64,000 nucleotides of DNA from an uncultured Dehalococcoidia bacterium (GCA_958296105.1 OY282441.1:655800-719799), one strand, 5' to 3'. Positions 20,469 through 29,490 are shown, counted from the stretch's first letter. Numbers and translations are program-made. Notes: generated from the sequence alone by a model not told the origin.

Positions 20469-21488
20469 GTGAACGAGTGCAGTATTGCGATTGTCGGCGC
20501 GACAGGGGCCGTGGGAGAGGTCTTTCTCAGAATAGTCGAGGAGCGGGATTTTCCGGCGAGGTCGATACGGCTCTGCGCGTCCGAGAGGTCGGTGGGCAAG
20601 CGGCTGAGGGTGAAGGGCGAAGAGATCGAGGTGGAGCTTGCGACTCCAAAGCTGCTGAGCGAGGTGGATTTCGCGTTCATAGCGGCATCGACGGCGGTTA
20701 GCCGCGAGCTTGCGCCGCTGGCTGCGAAGAACGGGGCGGTTGCCATAGACGACAGCTCGGCGTTCAGGATGGAGGCGGACGTTCCGCTGGTGGTGCCGGA
20801 GGTGAATGGCGAAGACCTAGATGGCCACCGGGGGATCGTGTCTATTCCCAACTGCACCACCACGCCGCTGGTGATGGCGCTGAAGCCGCTGCACGAGCAG
20901 AACGCGGTGCGGCGCGTCATCGCGTCTACGTACCAGTCCGTGACCGGCACGGGCGCGGCGGCGCGGCGGGAGATGGAAGAGCAGTCTCGCGCGGCTCTGG
21001 AAGGTCGCAAAGTCAGCGCGGAGGTCTACCCCCATCAGATAGCGTTCAACGTTCTTCCGCACGTGGAGCCGTTCTGGGAGAACGGGTACACGAACGAGGA
21101 GATGAAGATGCAGAACGAGACGCGCAAGATCATGCACGCGCCGAACATAAGGGTCTCGGCTACGTGTGTGCGCGTGCCGGTGGCGATCAGCCACAGCGAG
21201 GCGGTGAACGTGGAGTTCAGCGAGCCGATCAGCCCGGGCGAGGTGCGCGAGATTCTCGCGGGCGCGGCAGGGATCCGGCTGGTGGACGATCCACAGTCCA
21301 ACGTGTATCCTATGCCAATCGAGGCGGACGGCGAGGACGAGGTGCTCGTCGGACGCATTAGGTCCGATTTGGCTCTGGACAACGGGGTGGCGATGTGGCT
21401 CTCGTGCGACAACCTTCGCAAGGGGGCGGCGCTGAACTCGATTCAGATTGCCGAGGAGATGATGGAGAGGGGCCTGCTTCGCAGATAG
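20469..21488 (+). CDS. asd: Aspartate-semialdehyde dehydrogenase
   Basis: Asd (339 residues) makes aspartate-4-semialdehyde, the branch point to lysine, threonine and methionine. It has the N-terminal GATGAVGEVFL NADP loop, the active-site Cys129 in SIPNCTTTPLVMAL, and the QIAFNVLPHV and RVPVAISHSEAVNVEF segments. It starts at GTG 20469 (GTG AAC GAG TGC), placing the Rossmann loop at the normal distance. dapA follows after 28 bases, so the two probably form an operon for diaminopimelate synthesis, with dapB nearby. Confidence 0.96.
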   Translation: MNECSIAIVGATGAVGEVFLRIVEERDFPARSIRLCASERSVGKRLRVKGEEIEVELATPKLLSEVDFAFIAASTAVSRELAPLAAKNGAVAIDDSSAFRMEADVPLVVPEVNGEDLDGHRGIVSIPNCTTTPLVMALKPLHEQNAVRRVIASTYQSVTGTGAAARREMEEQSRAALEGRKVSAEVYPHQIAFNVLPHVEPFWENGYTNEEMKMQNETRKIMHAPNIRVSATCVRVPVAISHSEAVNVEFSEPISPGEVREILAGAAGIRLVDDPQSNVYPMPIEADGEDEVLVGRIRSDLALDNGVAMWLSCDNLRKGAALNSIQIAEEMMERGLLRR

Positions 21489-21516
21489 TGGGTCTCCTGC
21501 TGCACAGGAGGTTGAA

Positions 21517-22416
21517 ATGGCTGAGATCGGACGGCTCCTGACCGCTATGGTGACGCCCTTCGATGAAGATGGCGAGATAGACTACGGGAAGGCGCGCCAG
21601 CTTGCGCGCGCGCTTCTCGACTCTGGCACGGACGGGCTGGTGATCGGCGGCACGACCGGAGAGTCGCCCTCTATGAGCGACGACGAGAAGGTGCGGCTGT
21701 TCGCGGAGGTCAAGGAGGAGGTGGGCGATCAGGCGGCGGTGATCGCGGGAACGACTGACAACAATCATCGCAAGTCGGTGGAGCTGTCGATAGAAGCCGA
21801 GAAGGTCGGCGCGGACGGGCTGCTGCTGACGGTGCCCGCCTACAACAAGCCAACCATGGAGGGGCTGTACCAGCACTTCAAGGCGATTGCGGCTGCCAGC
21901 TCTCTGCCCGGCATCCTGTACAACGTGCCTTCGCGCACATCTCTGAACATGGACGAGGCGACCACGCTGAGGCTGGCGGAGATCGACAACATCGTTGGCG
22001 TGAAGGAGGCTTCGAGCGACCCGGTGCAGATAACGCGGATCATCGACGGCGCGCCGGATGGCTTCAGGGTGTGGTCTGGGAACGACGACGAGACGTTCTC
22101 GATCATGTGTACGGGCGGCTACGGCATCGTGAGCGTGGCGGCGCACATCGTGGGGCTTCAGATCAAGGAGATGATGGGCCGGATTCTGGAGGGCGACATC
22201 GAAGCGGCAGCCGCCGAGCATCGCAGGCTGCTTCCGCTGTTCAAGGCTATCTTCTGGGTGACGAATCCCATCCCGATCAAGTACGCGGTGAATCGCGCGG
22301 GTATGGATATCGGCAAGCCGCGCCTGCCGCTGTGGGAGGCGGACGATGCGTTCACCAGCAGGTTCGACCCGCTGATGGACGGGTACGACATAGACCTGCC
22401 AGCTAACGGGGCGTAA
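21517..22416 (+). CDS. dapA: 4-hydroxy-tetrahydrodipicolinate synthase
   Basis: DapA (299 residues) condenses pyruvate with aspartate semialdehyde. It carries GGTTGESPSM (substrate threonines near 46-47), Tyr135 in LYNVPSRT, and the Schiff-base Lys163 in IVGVKEASSD. AGGAGG lies just upstream of the ATG. It is directly downstream of asd, which supplies its substrate. The family also contains look-alike aldolases, but the context and motifs favour DapA. Confidence 0.95.
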   Translation: MAEIGRLLTAMVTPFDEDGEIDYGKARQLARALLDSGTDGLVIGGTTGESPSMSDDEKVRLFAEVKEEVGDQAAVIAGTTDNNHRKSVELSIEAEKVGADGLLLTVPAYNKPTMEGLYQHFKAIAAASSLPGILYNVPSRTSLNMDEATTLRLAEIDNIVGVKEASSDPVQITRIIDGAPDGFRVWSGNDDETFSIMCTGGYGIVSVAAHIVGLQIKEMMGRILEGDIEAAAAEHRRLLPLFKAIFWVTNPIPIKYAVNRAGMDIGKPRLPLWEADDAFTSRFDPLMDGYDIDLPANGA

Positions 22417-22418
22417 GG

Positions 22419-22444
22419 CGACGGCGCGAGCGCTCGCGCCGTCG
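22419..22444. terminator. Bidirectional hairpin between convergent genes
   Basis: CGACGGCGCGAGC is followed directly by its exact reverse complement GCTCGCGCCGTCG, a perfect 26-base palindrome between the 3' ends of dapA and the dehydratase gene. There is no T-run. Confidence 0.5.
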
Positions 22445-22458
22445 ATCTGTCGGTCCGG

Positions 22459-23421
22459 TCAGCCGGAGAGCTGCAAGAGGCGCGAGCGGTCTATGTTGCC
22501 TCCGCTGAGGACGCAGGCTACGGTCTCCCCTGCCCTCACCTCGATCTGGCCGGAGATCAGGGCGGCGTAGGACGCGGCGGCGGCCGGCTCTGCCAAGACC
22601 TTGACGCGCTCTAGTATCAGCCACATCGCCTCGACGATGCGCGAGTCGTCCACTATGACGACATCGTCCACGAACGCTTTGACGTGCGCCAAGTTGTGAT
22701 GTCCCACGAACGGGGCTGCCAAGCCGTCGGCGACGGTGTCGAGGCGCTCCATGTGTACGGGCGCGCCCTCTTTCATGGCGAGCGTCATGCCGGGCGCTCC
22801 GCGCGGCTCCACGCCCACGACCCTGATATCGGGGTTGGTCAGCTTGAGGGCGGCGGAGACGCCGGATATCAGCCCGCCGCCGCCTATTCCGCAGATCACG
22901 GTGTCCACGCGCGGCGCGTCTTCTACGATCTCGGCTCCCAGCGTGCCGGCTCCGGCTATGGTGGACAGGTCATCGAACGGGTGAACGAGGGTGAGATCGC
23001 GTTCGCGCTGTATGTCGAGCGCAGTCTGGAGCAGGTCGCCTTCGGAGAGGACGACAGCGCCGCCGTAGCCGCGCGTGGCGTCTATCTTCGACTGCACGGC
23101 GTTGACGGGCATGACCACGGTCGAGGGAACGCCTGCCATCGCCGCGGCGTATGCCAGAGCCTGCGCGTGGTTTCCCGACGACAGGGTTACGACTCCCCGC
23201 CGTTTCTGTTCGTCCGAAAGGCTTGCCATCTTGTTCAAGACGCCTCTGGGCTTGAACGATCCGGTCTTTTGGAACATTTCGAGCTTGAGGAGCAGGCGGA
23301 CGCCGAGCATGTCTCCGAGAAAGGCGGAGGACGCCATCGGGGTGCGGTGGACGTGGGGCGCGATCAGCAGGGCGGCGGCGCGGATCTGGTCTAGGGTTGC
23401 GAGCTGGTCGGAATCGGTCAT
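22459..23421 (-). CDS. Threonine/serine dehydratase (PLP-dependent)
   Basis: This 320-residue fold-type II PLP enzyme has the Schiff-base Lys57 in GSFKPRGVLNKM, the SSGNHAQALAYAA loop and the glycine-rich phosphate cup GIGGGGLISGV. It lacks a C-terminal ACT regulatory domain, so it resembles catabolic threonine ammonia-lyase or serine racemase/dehydratase rather than the feedback-inhibited IlvA. It would make 2-oxobutyrate or pyruvate plus ammonia. It converges on dapA. Confidence 0.88.
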   Translation of the reverse strand: MTDSDQLATLDQIRAAALLIAPHVHRTPMASSAFLGDMLGVRLLLKLEMFQKTGSFKPRGVLNKMASLSDEQKRRGVVTLSSGNHAQALAYAAAMAGVPSTVVMPVNAVQSKIDATRGYGGAVVLSEGDLLQTALDIQRERDLTLVHPFDDLSTIAGAGTLGAEIVEDAPRVDTVICGIGGGGLISGVSAALKLTNPDIRVVGVEPRGAPGMTLAMKEGAPVHMERLDTVADGLAAPFVGHHNLAHVKAFVDDVVIVDDSRIVEAMWLILERVKVLAEPAAAASYAALISGQIEVRAGETVACVLSGGNIDRSRLLQLSG

Positions 23422-23458
23422 GCGGGGATCACACCTTCCTTCTATCGACTATCGAGGC

Positions 23459-23642
23459 GACTATCGACGCGATTGGCGGCGCGCTTGCTGGCGGCGCGCT
23501 TGGCGGATGTCTTGCCGTTCGATGGGCAGCCCCACGCTAGTGTACATTCTATCGACTATCGACGCGATTGGCGGCGCGCTTGCTGGCGGCGCGCTTGGCG
23601 GATGTCTTGCCGTTCGATGGGCAGCCCCACGCCAGTATACAC
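23459..23642. repeat. 95-bp tandem duplication of the endonuclease III gene 3' end
   Basis: A segment of about 90 bases beginning GACTATCGACGCGATTGGCGG occurs twice, 95 bases apart. The right copy (from about 23554) encodes the C-terminus of endonuclease III. The left copy (from about 23459) lies downstream of the stop and is non-coding; the period is not a multiple of three. Confidence 0.85.
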
Positions 23643-24268
23643 TCTTGGCAGCGCGGTCTCTGGGCTTTGCACACCTGCCGCCCGTGTCTGATGAGGTACA
23701 CGTGGAACGCGAACACGTCTTCGGGGGCGACCATAGGCTCCAGAATGTCGTGGGCGGCGTCCGCGGAGACCTTCGGGCCGATCAAGCCAAGCCTCTTCGA
23801 GACGCGGTATATGTGGGTATCGACCGGCATGGCGGGCATTCCGAGCGAGAAGCACAGTATGATGGCAGCCGTCTTGGGGCCGACGCCGGGGAGCGCCTTC
23901 AGCCACGCTTTGGCTTCGCGCATGGGCATCTCGGCGAGGAAGGACAGGTCGAACGAGCCGACCTGCTCACGCACGATCTCCAATACGCGCTTGATTCGGG
24001 CTGACTTCTGCTTGGCGAGTCCGCCGGACTTTATGGCGTCTTCGATTGCCTCAGCGGGCGCGTCTGCGATGGCGTCCAGACCTTCGAACGCGCGCATCAG
24101 GCTGAGGAAGGCGCGTTCGGAGTTTATGTCGGAGGTGTGCTGGGACAGTATGGTGTACACCAGCTCCTCGGCGGGGTCGTATCGCGGCTGCCACTCGGCC
24201 GGCCCGTAGTCCGCGCCCAGTGTGGTCATGACGTCCGCGGCGCTAACCGTCTTCTTGCTGTGTCTCAT
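23549..24268 (-). CDS. nth: Endonuclease III (DNA glycosylase/AP lyase)
   Basis: Nth (239 residues) removes oxidised pyrimidines in base-excision repair. The helix-hairpin-helix LPGVGPKTA contains catalytic Lys132, and MPVDTHIYRV contains Asp150. Four cysteines (200, 207, 210, 216) have the C-X6-C-X2-C-X5-C spacing of the 4Fe-4S cluster. The ATG at 24268 follows GGGAG by seven bases and is preferred to an in-frame TTG at 24292. The C-terminal tail after the cluster is Lys/Arg/Ala-rich and is encoded by the duplicated segment. Confidence 0.93.
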   Translation of the reverse strand: MRHSKKTVSAADVMTTLGADYGPAEWQPRYDPAEELVYTILSQHTSDINSERAFLSLMRAFEGLDAIADAPAEAIEDAIKSGGLAKQKSARIKRVLEIVREQVGSFDLSFLAEMPMREAKAWLKALPGVGPKTAAIILCFSLGMPAMPVDTHIYRVSKRLGLIGPKVSADAAHDILEPMVAPEDVFAFHVYLIRHGRQVCKAQRPRCQECILAWGCPSNGKTSAKRAASKRAANRVDSR

Positions 24269-24303
24269 GGCAATGCTCCCTGCGCTCGGCAACGCTGGTT
24301 GAG

Positions 24304-24309
24304 ATTATA
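24304..24309 (-). promoter_or_regulatory. -10 element of nth
   Basis: A consensus TATAAT on the minus strand lies 36 bases upstream of the nth start codon. No good -35 is visible. Confidence 0.4.
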
Positions 24310-24522
24310 CTCCACTCCTCGCGTGAACGGGCGCGGGGAGGCGGCTCGTATTCGGATGTATGCGGTCGAGGCGTCCGATGGGATATGCTGGATGCCGGAA
24401 GTGTCACGCGCGCGGCAGGGCTGACGCGGTGGCTGCCACTTGACAGCCTCAAACGGCTGAATTACTGTCAACGCGAAATTGCCGTTCGTCCCGTCTCCAG
24501 CCAGCCTTCCGGAGCAGCGCAT

Positions 24523-25443
24523 ATGACCCAACAGCAAGTAATGGACGATCTCGCGGATCCGAGAAAGCCGATCAGGCACGCGGATCTGATGCAGCTGTCG
24601 GGTATGGCGAGGTCCGAGGCTGCGGGGGTGATGTCCTCGTGGGTGGGTGTCTCCGCGGCGCGCAAGTCGGAACTGATCGAGCGCATGGTGGAGATGGCGG
24701 AGGAGAACATCGAGCTGGACTTCAGCGGCGTGCTGAGGGCGTGTCTCAGAGACGCGCACGCGGGGGTTAGGGAGAAGGCGGCGCTGGGGCTGTGGGATTC
24801 GGACGATCGCAGCATCGTTCGCCCGCTGGTCGAGCTTCTGGGCGGCGACCCTAGCTCCAGTGTGCGCGCGGCGGCTGCCACTACGCTCGCCAAGTTCGCG
24901 GAGATGGCGGGGGAGGGCAGAATGACCAAGCGGGACGTCCAGAGGATAAGGGGGGCGCTTCTTGCGGTGATAGAGCGCGAGGACGAGGAGATCGAGACGC
25001 GACGACGAGCCATCGAGTCCGTCGCCGCGTTCGATTCCGACCGAGTGAGGTCTATCATATCTCAGGCTTACGGCGACGCGGACGTCAGGCTGAAACAGAG
25101 CGCGATCTACGCAATGGGCAGAAGCTCGGACGAGCGCTGGCTGCCCACGGTTCTGCGCGAGACTCGCAGCGAAGACGCGGCGATGAGGTTCGAGGCGGCG
25201 ACTGCCTGCGGACTGCTGGGCGACGACGACATGACGCCGCATCTGATAAACATGCTCAATGACGAGGACAGTCAGGTGCAGCTTGCGGTGGTGCGCGCTC
25301 TGGGCGTGATCGGGGGCGACCTGGCGCGGCGCGCGCTGATGCAGGCGATCAGGCTGGGCGACGACGCCGTGGAGGAGGCGGCAGAGGAGGCGCTCGCGCT
25401 GATCGAGTTCGACGAAGATCCCCTGGGATTGCGGGTAGATTGA
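24523..25443 (+). CDS. HEAT-repeat protein
   Basis: This 306-residue protein is mostly helical with four or five HEAT-type repeats (for example HAGVREKAALGLWDSDDR, DVRLKQSAIYAMGRSSDERW, DSQVQLAVVRALGVIGG). Such proteins are scaffolds; no catalytic residues are visible. The ATG at 24523 has GGAG eight bases upstream; the frame is open further back without a ribosome-binding site. Its stop overlaps the TTG start of the next gene (TTGA), so the HEAT protein and the NAD-kinase-like protein are probably translationally coupled and may work together. Confidence 0.8.
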   Translation: MTQQQVMDDLADPRKPIRHADLMQLSGMARSEAAGVMSSWVGVSAARKSELIERMVEMAEENIELDFSGVLRACLRDAHAGVREKAALGLWDSDDRSIVRPLVELLGGDPSSSVRAAAATTLAKFAEMAGEGRMTKRDVQRIRGALLAVIEREDEEIETRRRAIESVAAFDSDRVRSIISQAYGDADVRLKQSAIYAMGRSSDERWLPTVLRETRSEDAAMRFEAATACGLLGDDDMTPHLINMLNDEDSQVQLAVVRALGVIGGDLARRALMQAIRLGDDAVEEAAEEALALIEFDEDPLGLRVD

Positions 25444-26438
25444 GCTTAGTCGGAATCATAGCCAATCCTGCCGCTGGGAAGGACATCAGGCGGATAGTGG
25501 CTCAGGGCAGGTTCGTGCCGAACCACGAGAAGGTGAACACTCTCAAGAGGGCGCTTTCGGGTCTGGACGCCGCCGGCGTGGAGCGCGTGCTGTTCATGCC
25601 CGACAGCGGCTCGCTCGGTCTCGGCGCGCTGGAGGGGGAGGCGCTGAGCCTAGAAGCGGGGTTCGTGGAGATGCCGATATTTCACGAGGAGGCGGACACG
25701 TCCAGGGCGGCGGGGGCAATGCGCGAGGCGGGCGCGTCCTGCATCGTCACGCTGGGGGGAGACGGAACGAACCGAGCGGTTGCCAAGCAGTGCGGAGATA
25801 TCCCGCTCATGCCGCTCTCCACCGGCACCAACAACGTGTTTCCGATGATGCTGGAGGGGACTGTCGCGGGACTCGCCGCGGGCGTGGTGGCGACGGGGCT
25901 GGCGGACGTGGAGCGGTCGGTATCGAGACACACGCGCCTAGAGGTGTTCTTCGACGGCGAGCTGAAGGACATCGCGCTGGTGGATATTGCCGTATCGACG
26001 GAGCGGTTCGTGGGCGCGAGGGCAATCTGGGACATGGCGACGGTCTACGAGCTTTTCCTGACGAGGGCGGAACCCACGAGCATAGGGCTATCCGCTATCG
26101 GCGCGCAGCTGAGGATGACTCTAGCCGATGAGCCTGTCGGTCTGTACGTGAGGCTCGGGGAGGGCGCGGGGGAGGTGATGGCGGCGGTGGCTCCCGGGCT
26201 GGTGCGCACCGTCGGCGTCTCCGAGTGGCGGGCGGTCGAGGCGGGCGGATCGGGTGTGTCGGTAGATCTGCGTCCCGCCACGATCGCGCTGGACGGCGAG
26301 CGCGCGTTCAGCCTTCCGGCGGCGAGTAAGGTCGAGGTGAGGCTGGGGCTGAACGGGCCCAGGGTGATAGACCCTGCGCGCGCGCTGGCGCTGGCGGCGG
26401 GGAAAGCTCCGCCTTCGCGGGCGGGGCCGGCGGGCTGA
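25440..26438 (+). CDS. ATP-NAD kinase/AcoX-like protein
   Basis: This 332-residue protein has the diacylglycerol/NAD kinase fold signatures VTLGGDGTNRAVAK (GGDGT) and PLSTGTNNVFP, followed by a beta-rich C-terminal domain. The start MSLVGIIANPAAGKD is typical of the AcoX/ATP-NAD-kinase-like group found in acetoin-catabolism loci. True NAD kinase activity is not certain, because AcoX proteins have no settled function. The TTG start overlaps the upstream HEAT gene. Confidence 0.8.
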   Translation: MSLVGIIANPAAGKDIRRIVAQGRFVPNHEKVNTLKRALSGLDAAGVERVLFMPDSGSLGLGALEGEALSLEAGFVEMPIFHEEADTSRAAGAMREAGASCIVTLGGDGTNRAVAKQCGDIPLMPLSTGTNNVFPMMLEGTVAGLAAGVVATGLADVERSVSRHTRLEVFFDGELKDIALVDIAVSTERFVGARAIWDMATVYELFLTRAEPTSIGLSAIGAQLRMTLADEPVGLYVRLGEGAGEVMAAVAPGLVRTVGVSEWRAVEAGGSGVSVDLRPATIALDGERAFSLPAASKVEVRLGLNGPRVIDPARALALAAGKAPPSRAGPAG

Positions 26439-26446
26439 CGGGGATT

Positions 26447-26615
26447 TTTCCCGCCCTACCCTGCGGGGATTGCGTATCTGTCCGAGTCGGGCTATCAGGA
26501 GTGATAGGGCATCCAACGGATTTTTTTCCTGCTCTGCCCTGCCCTGCGGGGATTGCGTATCTGTCCGAGTCGGGCTATCAGGAGCGATAGGGCATCCAAC
26601 GGATTTTTTCCTGCT
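26447..26615. repeat. 83-bp direct repeat upstream of ggt
   Basis: The block CTGCGGGGATTGCGTATCTG to GGGCATCCAACGGATTTTTT occurs at 26461 and again at 26544 (period 83), with a third partial copy of its end near 26611. It fills about half of the 360-base gap before the gamma-glutamyltransferase gene. The remainder (26616-26798) shows no gene. Confidence 0.85.
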
Positions 26616-26798
26616 CTGCGGGGAATTACAGCGATGATGGGAGTGAGAACGAACTCCCCATCTCCGCGCTCCTCGTACTCCTATGGTTGCAGGGTGTGAA
26701 GGCAGTAGACGAGTCGAACCGCAGGCGGGAAACCGGCTCTCACCCGATGGGAGAAGGGGGTTCTCGTAAGAATACACAACGAGATAGAGGGGAGGGTT

Positions 26799-28391
26799 AT
26801 GAATTTCGCATCGCGGCGTTCCAACGTGCGCGCGGTCAACGGGATGGTCTCGACTACGCAGCCTCTGGCGGCTGTGGCGGGGCTGAGGATGCTGATGGAA
26901 GGGGGCAACGCCGTAGATGCGGCGGTGGGCGCGGCTGCCACGCTGAACGTGGTGGAGCCTCACTCCACCGGCGTGGGCGGAGACCTGTTCGCGCTGGTGT
27001 GGTCGGCGGACGAGAAGCGGGTGCGCGCGCTGAACGCCAGCGGCAGGTCTTCTGAGAATGCGTCTCTGGAAGAGCTGGTCCGCGCTGGTCTGCGCGTGGT
27101 TCCCGACCAGAGTCCCTACGCGGTCACGGTTCCGGGCGCGGTGAGCGGCTGGGAATCGCTGCTCGAACGATACGGCAGGATGGGGCTGTCGGATGTTCTC
27201 GCGCCAGCTATCGGCTATGCGGAAGGCGGCTTTCCCGTGTCGGAGGTGATCAGCGATCACTGGAAGGCGGGCGCGTCCAGGCTGCGCGCGGGGCCTGCGG
27301 GCGGCGAGCTGCTGCTGAACGGCGAGCCGCCCAAACCGGGCGAGGTGATGCGGATTCCCACTCTGGGGCGGACGCTCAGGGCGATAGCCGAAGGCGGCGG
27401 GGAGGCGTTCTACAAGGGGCCGACGGCGGAGCGCATATCGAGGTTCACGCAGTCGATGGGGGGCTGGCTGTCCGAGCGCGACTTTGCGAGCCACCGCTCG
27501 GAGTGGGTGGAGCCTGTGAGCGCGTCGTATCGCGGGTTCGACTGCTGGCAGTGTCCGCCGCCTTCGCAGGGGGTGAACGCGCTGATGGCGCTCAACATCT
27601 GCGAGGGGTTCGATCTTGCCGAAATGGGGGTTCAGAGCGCGGACTCCTTTCATCATCTGATCGAGGCGATGAGGCTGTCGTTCGCGGACTCCTTGGAGTA
27701 CGTCTCCGACCCGGATCGGATGTCGGTTTCCGCCGCCGATCTGCTGTCGAAAGAGTACGCGGCGGCGCGGCGGTCTTCGATCATGTCGGACCGCGCTCTG
27801 GACATCGCATCGCCGGGCAGGCCGCTGGAGCATCACGACACGGTGTACGTGAGCGCGGCTGACGGGGATGGCAACGCCTGCTCGCTGATCAACAGCGTGT
27901 TCATGTCGTTCGGCAGCGGGCTGGTGGTTCCGGGTACGGGAATCGCGCTGCACAATCGCGGCGCCTCGTTCGTCTTGGACGCCGAACACGTGAACTGTCT
28001 GGAGCCGCGAAAGCTGCCCTTTCACACGCTCATTCCCGGAATGGCGACGAGGGCGGGCGAGCTTGCGCTGAGCTACGGGGTGATGGGCGCGATGCAGCAG
28101 GCGCAGGGGCATCTTCAGATATTGACGAACATGATCGACTTCGGGCTGGATCCTCAGCAGGCGCTGGACGCGCCCAGGTTCAGCGTGCGGCTGGGTCAGG
28201 GGGTGGGGATAGAGAGCGGCGTGGATCCAGAAGTGGTTCGAGGTCTGTCTTCGCGCGGCCACAGGATGCTGGTTATGGAGGCGCACGGCACCCTGTTCGG
28301 GAGCGGGCAGGTGATCGCCAGAGACGCGGAGACGGGGGCGCTGACTGCGGGGTCCGAGCCGCGCTCGGACGGCATGGCGGTTGGGTTCTAG
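26799..28391 (+). CDS. ggt: Gamma-glutamyltransferase family protein
   Basis: This 530-residue N-terminal-nucleophile hydrolase contains GGNAVDAAVGAAATLNVVEPH, the glycine-rich GVGGDLFAL, and the autocleavage/nucleophile Thr348 in HHDTVYVSAADGDGN. It would mature into two subunits by cleavage before Thr348 and transfer or hydrolyse gamma-glutamyl groups. No signal peptide is visible, so it is probably cytoplasmic, as in many YwrD-type homologues. GAGGGGAGGG precedes the ATG. It ends before a hairpin that may terminate transcription. Confidence 0.93.
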   Translation: MNFASRRSNVRAVNGMVSTTQPLAAVAGLRMLMEGGNAVDAAVGAAATLNVVEPHSTGVGGDLFALVWSADEKRVRALNASGRSSENASLEELVRAGLRVVPDQSPYAVTVPGAVSGWESLLERYGRMGLSDVLAPAIGYAEGGFPVSEVISDHWKAGASRLRAGPAGGELLLNGEPPKPGEVMRIPTLGRTLRAIAEGGGEAFYKGPTAERISRFTQSMGGWLSERDFASHRSEWVEPVSASYRGFDCWQCPPPSQGVNALMALNICEGFDLAEMGVQSADSFHHLIEAMRLSFADSLEYVSDPDRMSVSAADLLSKEYAAARRSSIMSDRALDIASPGRPLEHHDTVYVSAADGDGNACSLINSVFMSFGSGLVVPGTGIALHNRGASFVLDAEHVNCLEPRKLPFHTLIPGMATRAGELALSYGVMGAMQQAQGHLQILTNMIDFGLDPQQALDAPRFSVRLGQGVGIESGVDPEVVRGLSSRGHRMLVMEAHGTLFGSGQVIARDAETGALTAGSEPRSDGMAVGF

Positions 28392-28402
28392 GGTGAAGTA
28401 GA

Positions 28403-28449
28403 AGTACGGCCCATCCTCCCGGGGGGTGGAAGACAGGCCGTACTCGATT
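28403..28449 (+). terminator. Hairpin after ggt
   Basis: AGTACGGCC (28403-28411) pairs with GGCCGTACT (28436-28444), enclosing a smaller GC hairpin, and is followed by CGATTT. It is 12 bases after the ggt stop. Confidence 0.5.
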
Positions 28450-28465
28450 TAGAGAGGAGTTTGAC

Positions 28466-28546
28466 TTGGCCTCCTCGCAGGGTGTCGATCCGATGTGGGA
28501 TGCGCCTTTCGGCGAAAACTTGTGTTCTGCTTACGTTGTGTTCTAA
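28466..28546 (+). CDS. Possible 26-residue small ORF
   Basis: TTG at 28466 has a GAGGAG-type site six bases upstream and opens a 26-codon frame (starts MASSQGVDPMWDAPFGEN, ends AYVVF) just after the ggt hairpin. There is no homology I can recognise. It could be a real small protein or chance. The downstream AT-rich stretch has the palindrome GTTCTA-ATAA-TAGAAC (28540-28555). Confidence 0.25.
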   Translation: MASSQGVDPMWDAPFGENLCSAYVVF

Positions 28547-28665
28547 TAATAGAACGAACGGATGTGTTTGTCAATGGCGGCGCGAACGGATATTCGGGCG
28601 ATTTTGGGGAGGATTGCCGTGATTCGGCGTGGTCGCCGCTGTCTGACGCTGTCGGGGGAGGCGTC

Positions 28666-29181
28666 TCAGGCGCGCAGTCTGCTGGCGGCGGCGTAGTCGG
28701 ATTCGGCTTCGGCGCGCTTTCCGATTCCCCACAGCGCAAGGCCGCGCTGGGCGTAGGCGAACCAGAATTTGGGGTCTAGGTCTATCGCGCGGCTGAAGTC
28801 GGCGATGGCGAGATCGAGGTCTCCTGTGTCGGCGTGGGCGATGCCGCGGTTTACGAGCGCGTCTCGGTAGGCGGGGTCTATCGCCAAGGCGCGTCCGTAG
28901 TCTTCGATGGCGGCGGCGAACTGTTCGGTGAATCTGAGCGCGATGCCCCGATTGTTATAGGCGACGGGATCGGATGGGCGCAGATCGAGGGCGGTCGAGT
29001 AGTCCTGAATCGCGTCCTGAAACTGGCCGGAGTCCAAGTGGGCGTTCGCGCGCCGGAAGTAGTGGATGGCTGAGTGTGGATGCAGGTCGATCTCGTCGGT
29101 CAGGTGGAGGATGAGCTGGGCTAGGTAGTCGCGGTCGCTGGTCGCGCTGAGGTTGGGGTCGCCGCGCCATGGGTACGTCAT
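28666..29181 (-). CDS. TPR-repeat protein
   Basis: This 171-residue protein consists of about four tetratricopeptide repeats (HYFRRANAHLDSGQFQDAI, AYNNRGIALRFTEQFAAAI, ALVNRGIAHADTGDLDLAI, AYAQRGLALWGIGKRAEA). It is a likely protein-interaction scaffold. There is no signal peptide. It lies downstream of the EVE gene on the same strand, separated from it by copies of that gene's 3' end. Confidence 0.85.
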   Translation of the reverse strand: MTYPWRGDPNLSATSDRDYLAQLILHLTDEIDLHPHSAIHYFRRANAHLDSGQFQDAIQDYSTALDLRPSDPVAYNNRGIALRFTEQFAAAIEDYGRALAIDPAYRDALVNRGIAHADTGDLDLAIADFSRAIDLDPKFWFAYAQRGLALWGIGKRAEAESDYAAASRLRA

Positions 29182-29191
29182 CGGTCATCCT

Positions 29192-29490
29192 CTGGCGATT
29201 GGTCACGGGCTGGACCGAGAGGCGGGAACTCTTTCTTGGACGGCGCGAGGCGGGCGGGCATGGATCGAGCGCTGCCTAGACGCTCATGCCGAGTGTGAGA
29301 ATTATCTTCCACTGGCGATTGGTCACGGGCTGGACCGAGAGGCGGGAACTCTTTCTTGGTCGGCGCGAGGCGGGCGGGCATGGATCGAGCGCTGCCTAGA
29401 CGCCTAGACGCTCATGCCGAGTGTGAGAATTATCTTCCACTGGCGATTGGTCACGGGCTGGACCGAGAGGCGGGAGTTCTTGACGAGAAC
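29192..29490. repeat. Tandem copies (120 and 128 bp) of the EVE gene 3' end
   Basis: CTGGCGATTGGTCACGGGCT begins three successive blocks at 29192, 29312 and 29440. The right-most is the coding 3' end of the EVE-domain gene. The other two lie downstream of its stop and carry the same coding-like sequence without an open gene. An extra 8-base duplication (CGCCTAGA) separates the second and third copies. Confidence 0.85.

Noticed and set aside
26121-28286. A 721-codon open frame antisense to the NAD-kinase-like and ggt genes
   Set aside because: It spans two well-supported genes on the other strand, is Arg/Pro/His-rich as expected for antisense of high-GC genes, and shows no domain.
28540-28580. 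Possible LexA box near GTTCTAATAATAGAACGAAC
   Set aside because: The palindrome spacing and the CGAAC...GTTTG spacing do not match known LexA operators, and no SOS gene is adjacent.
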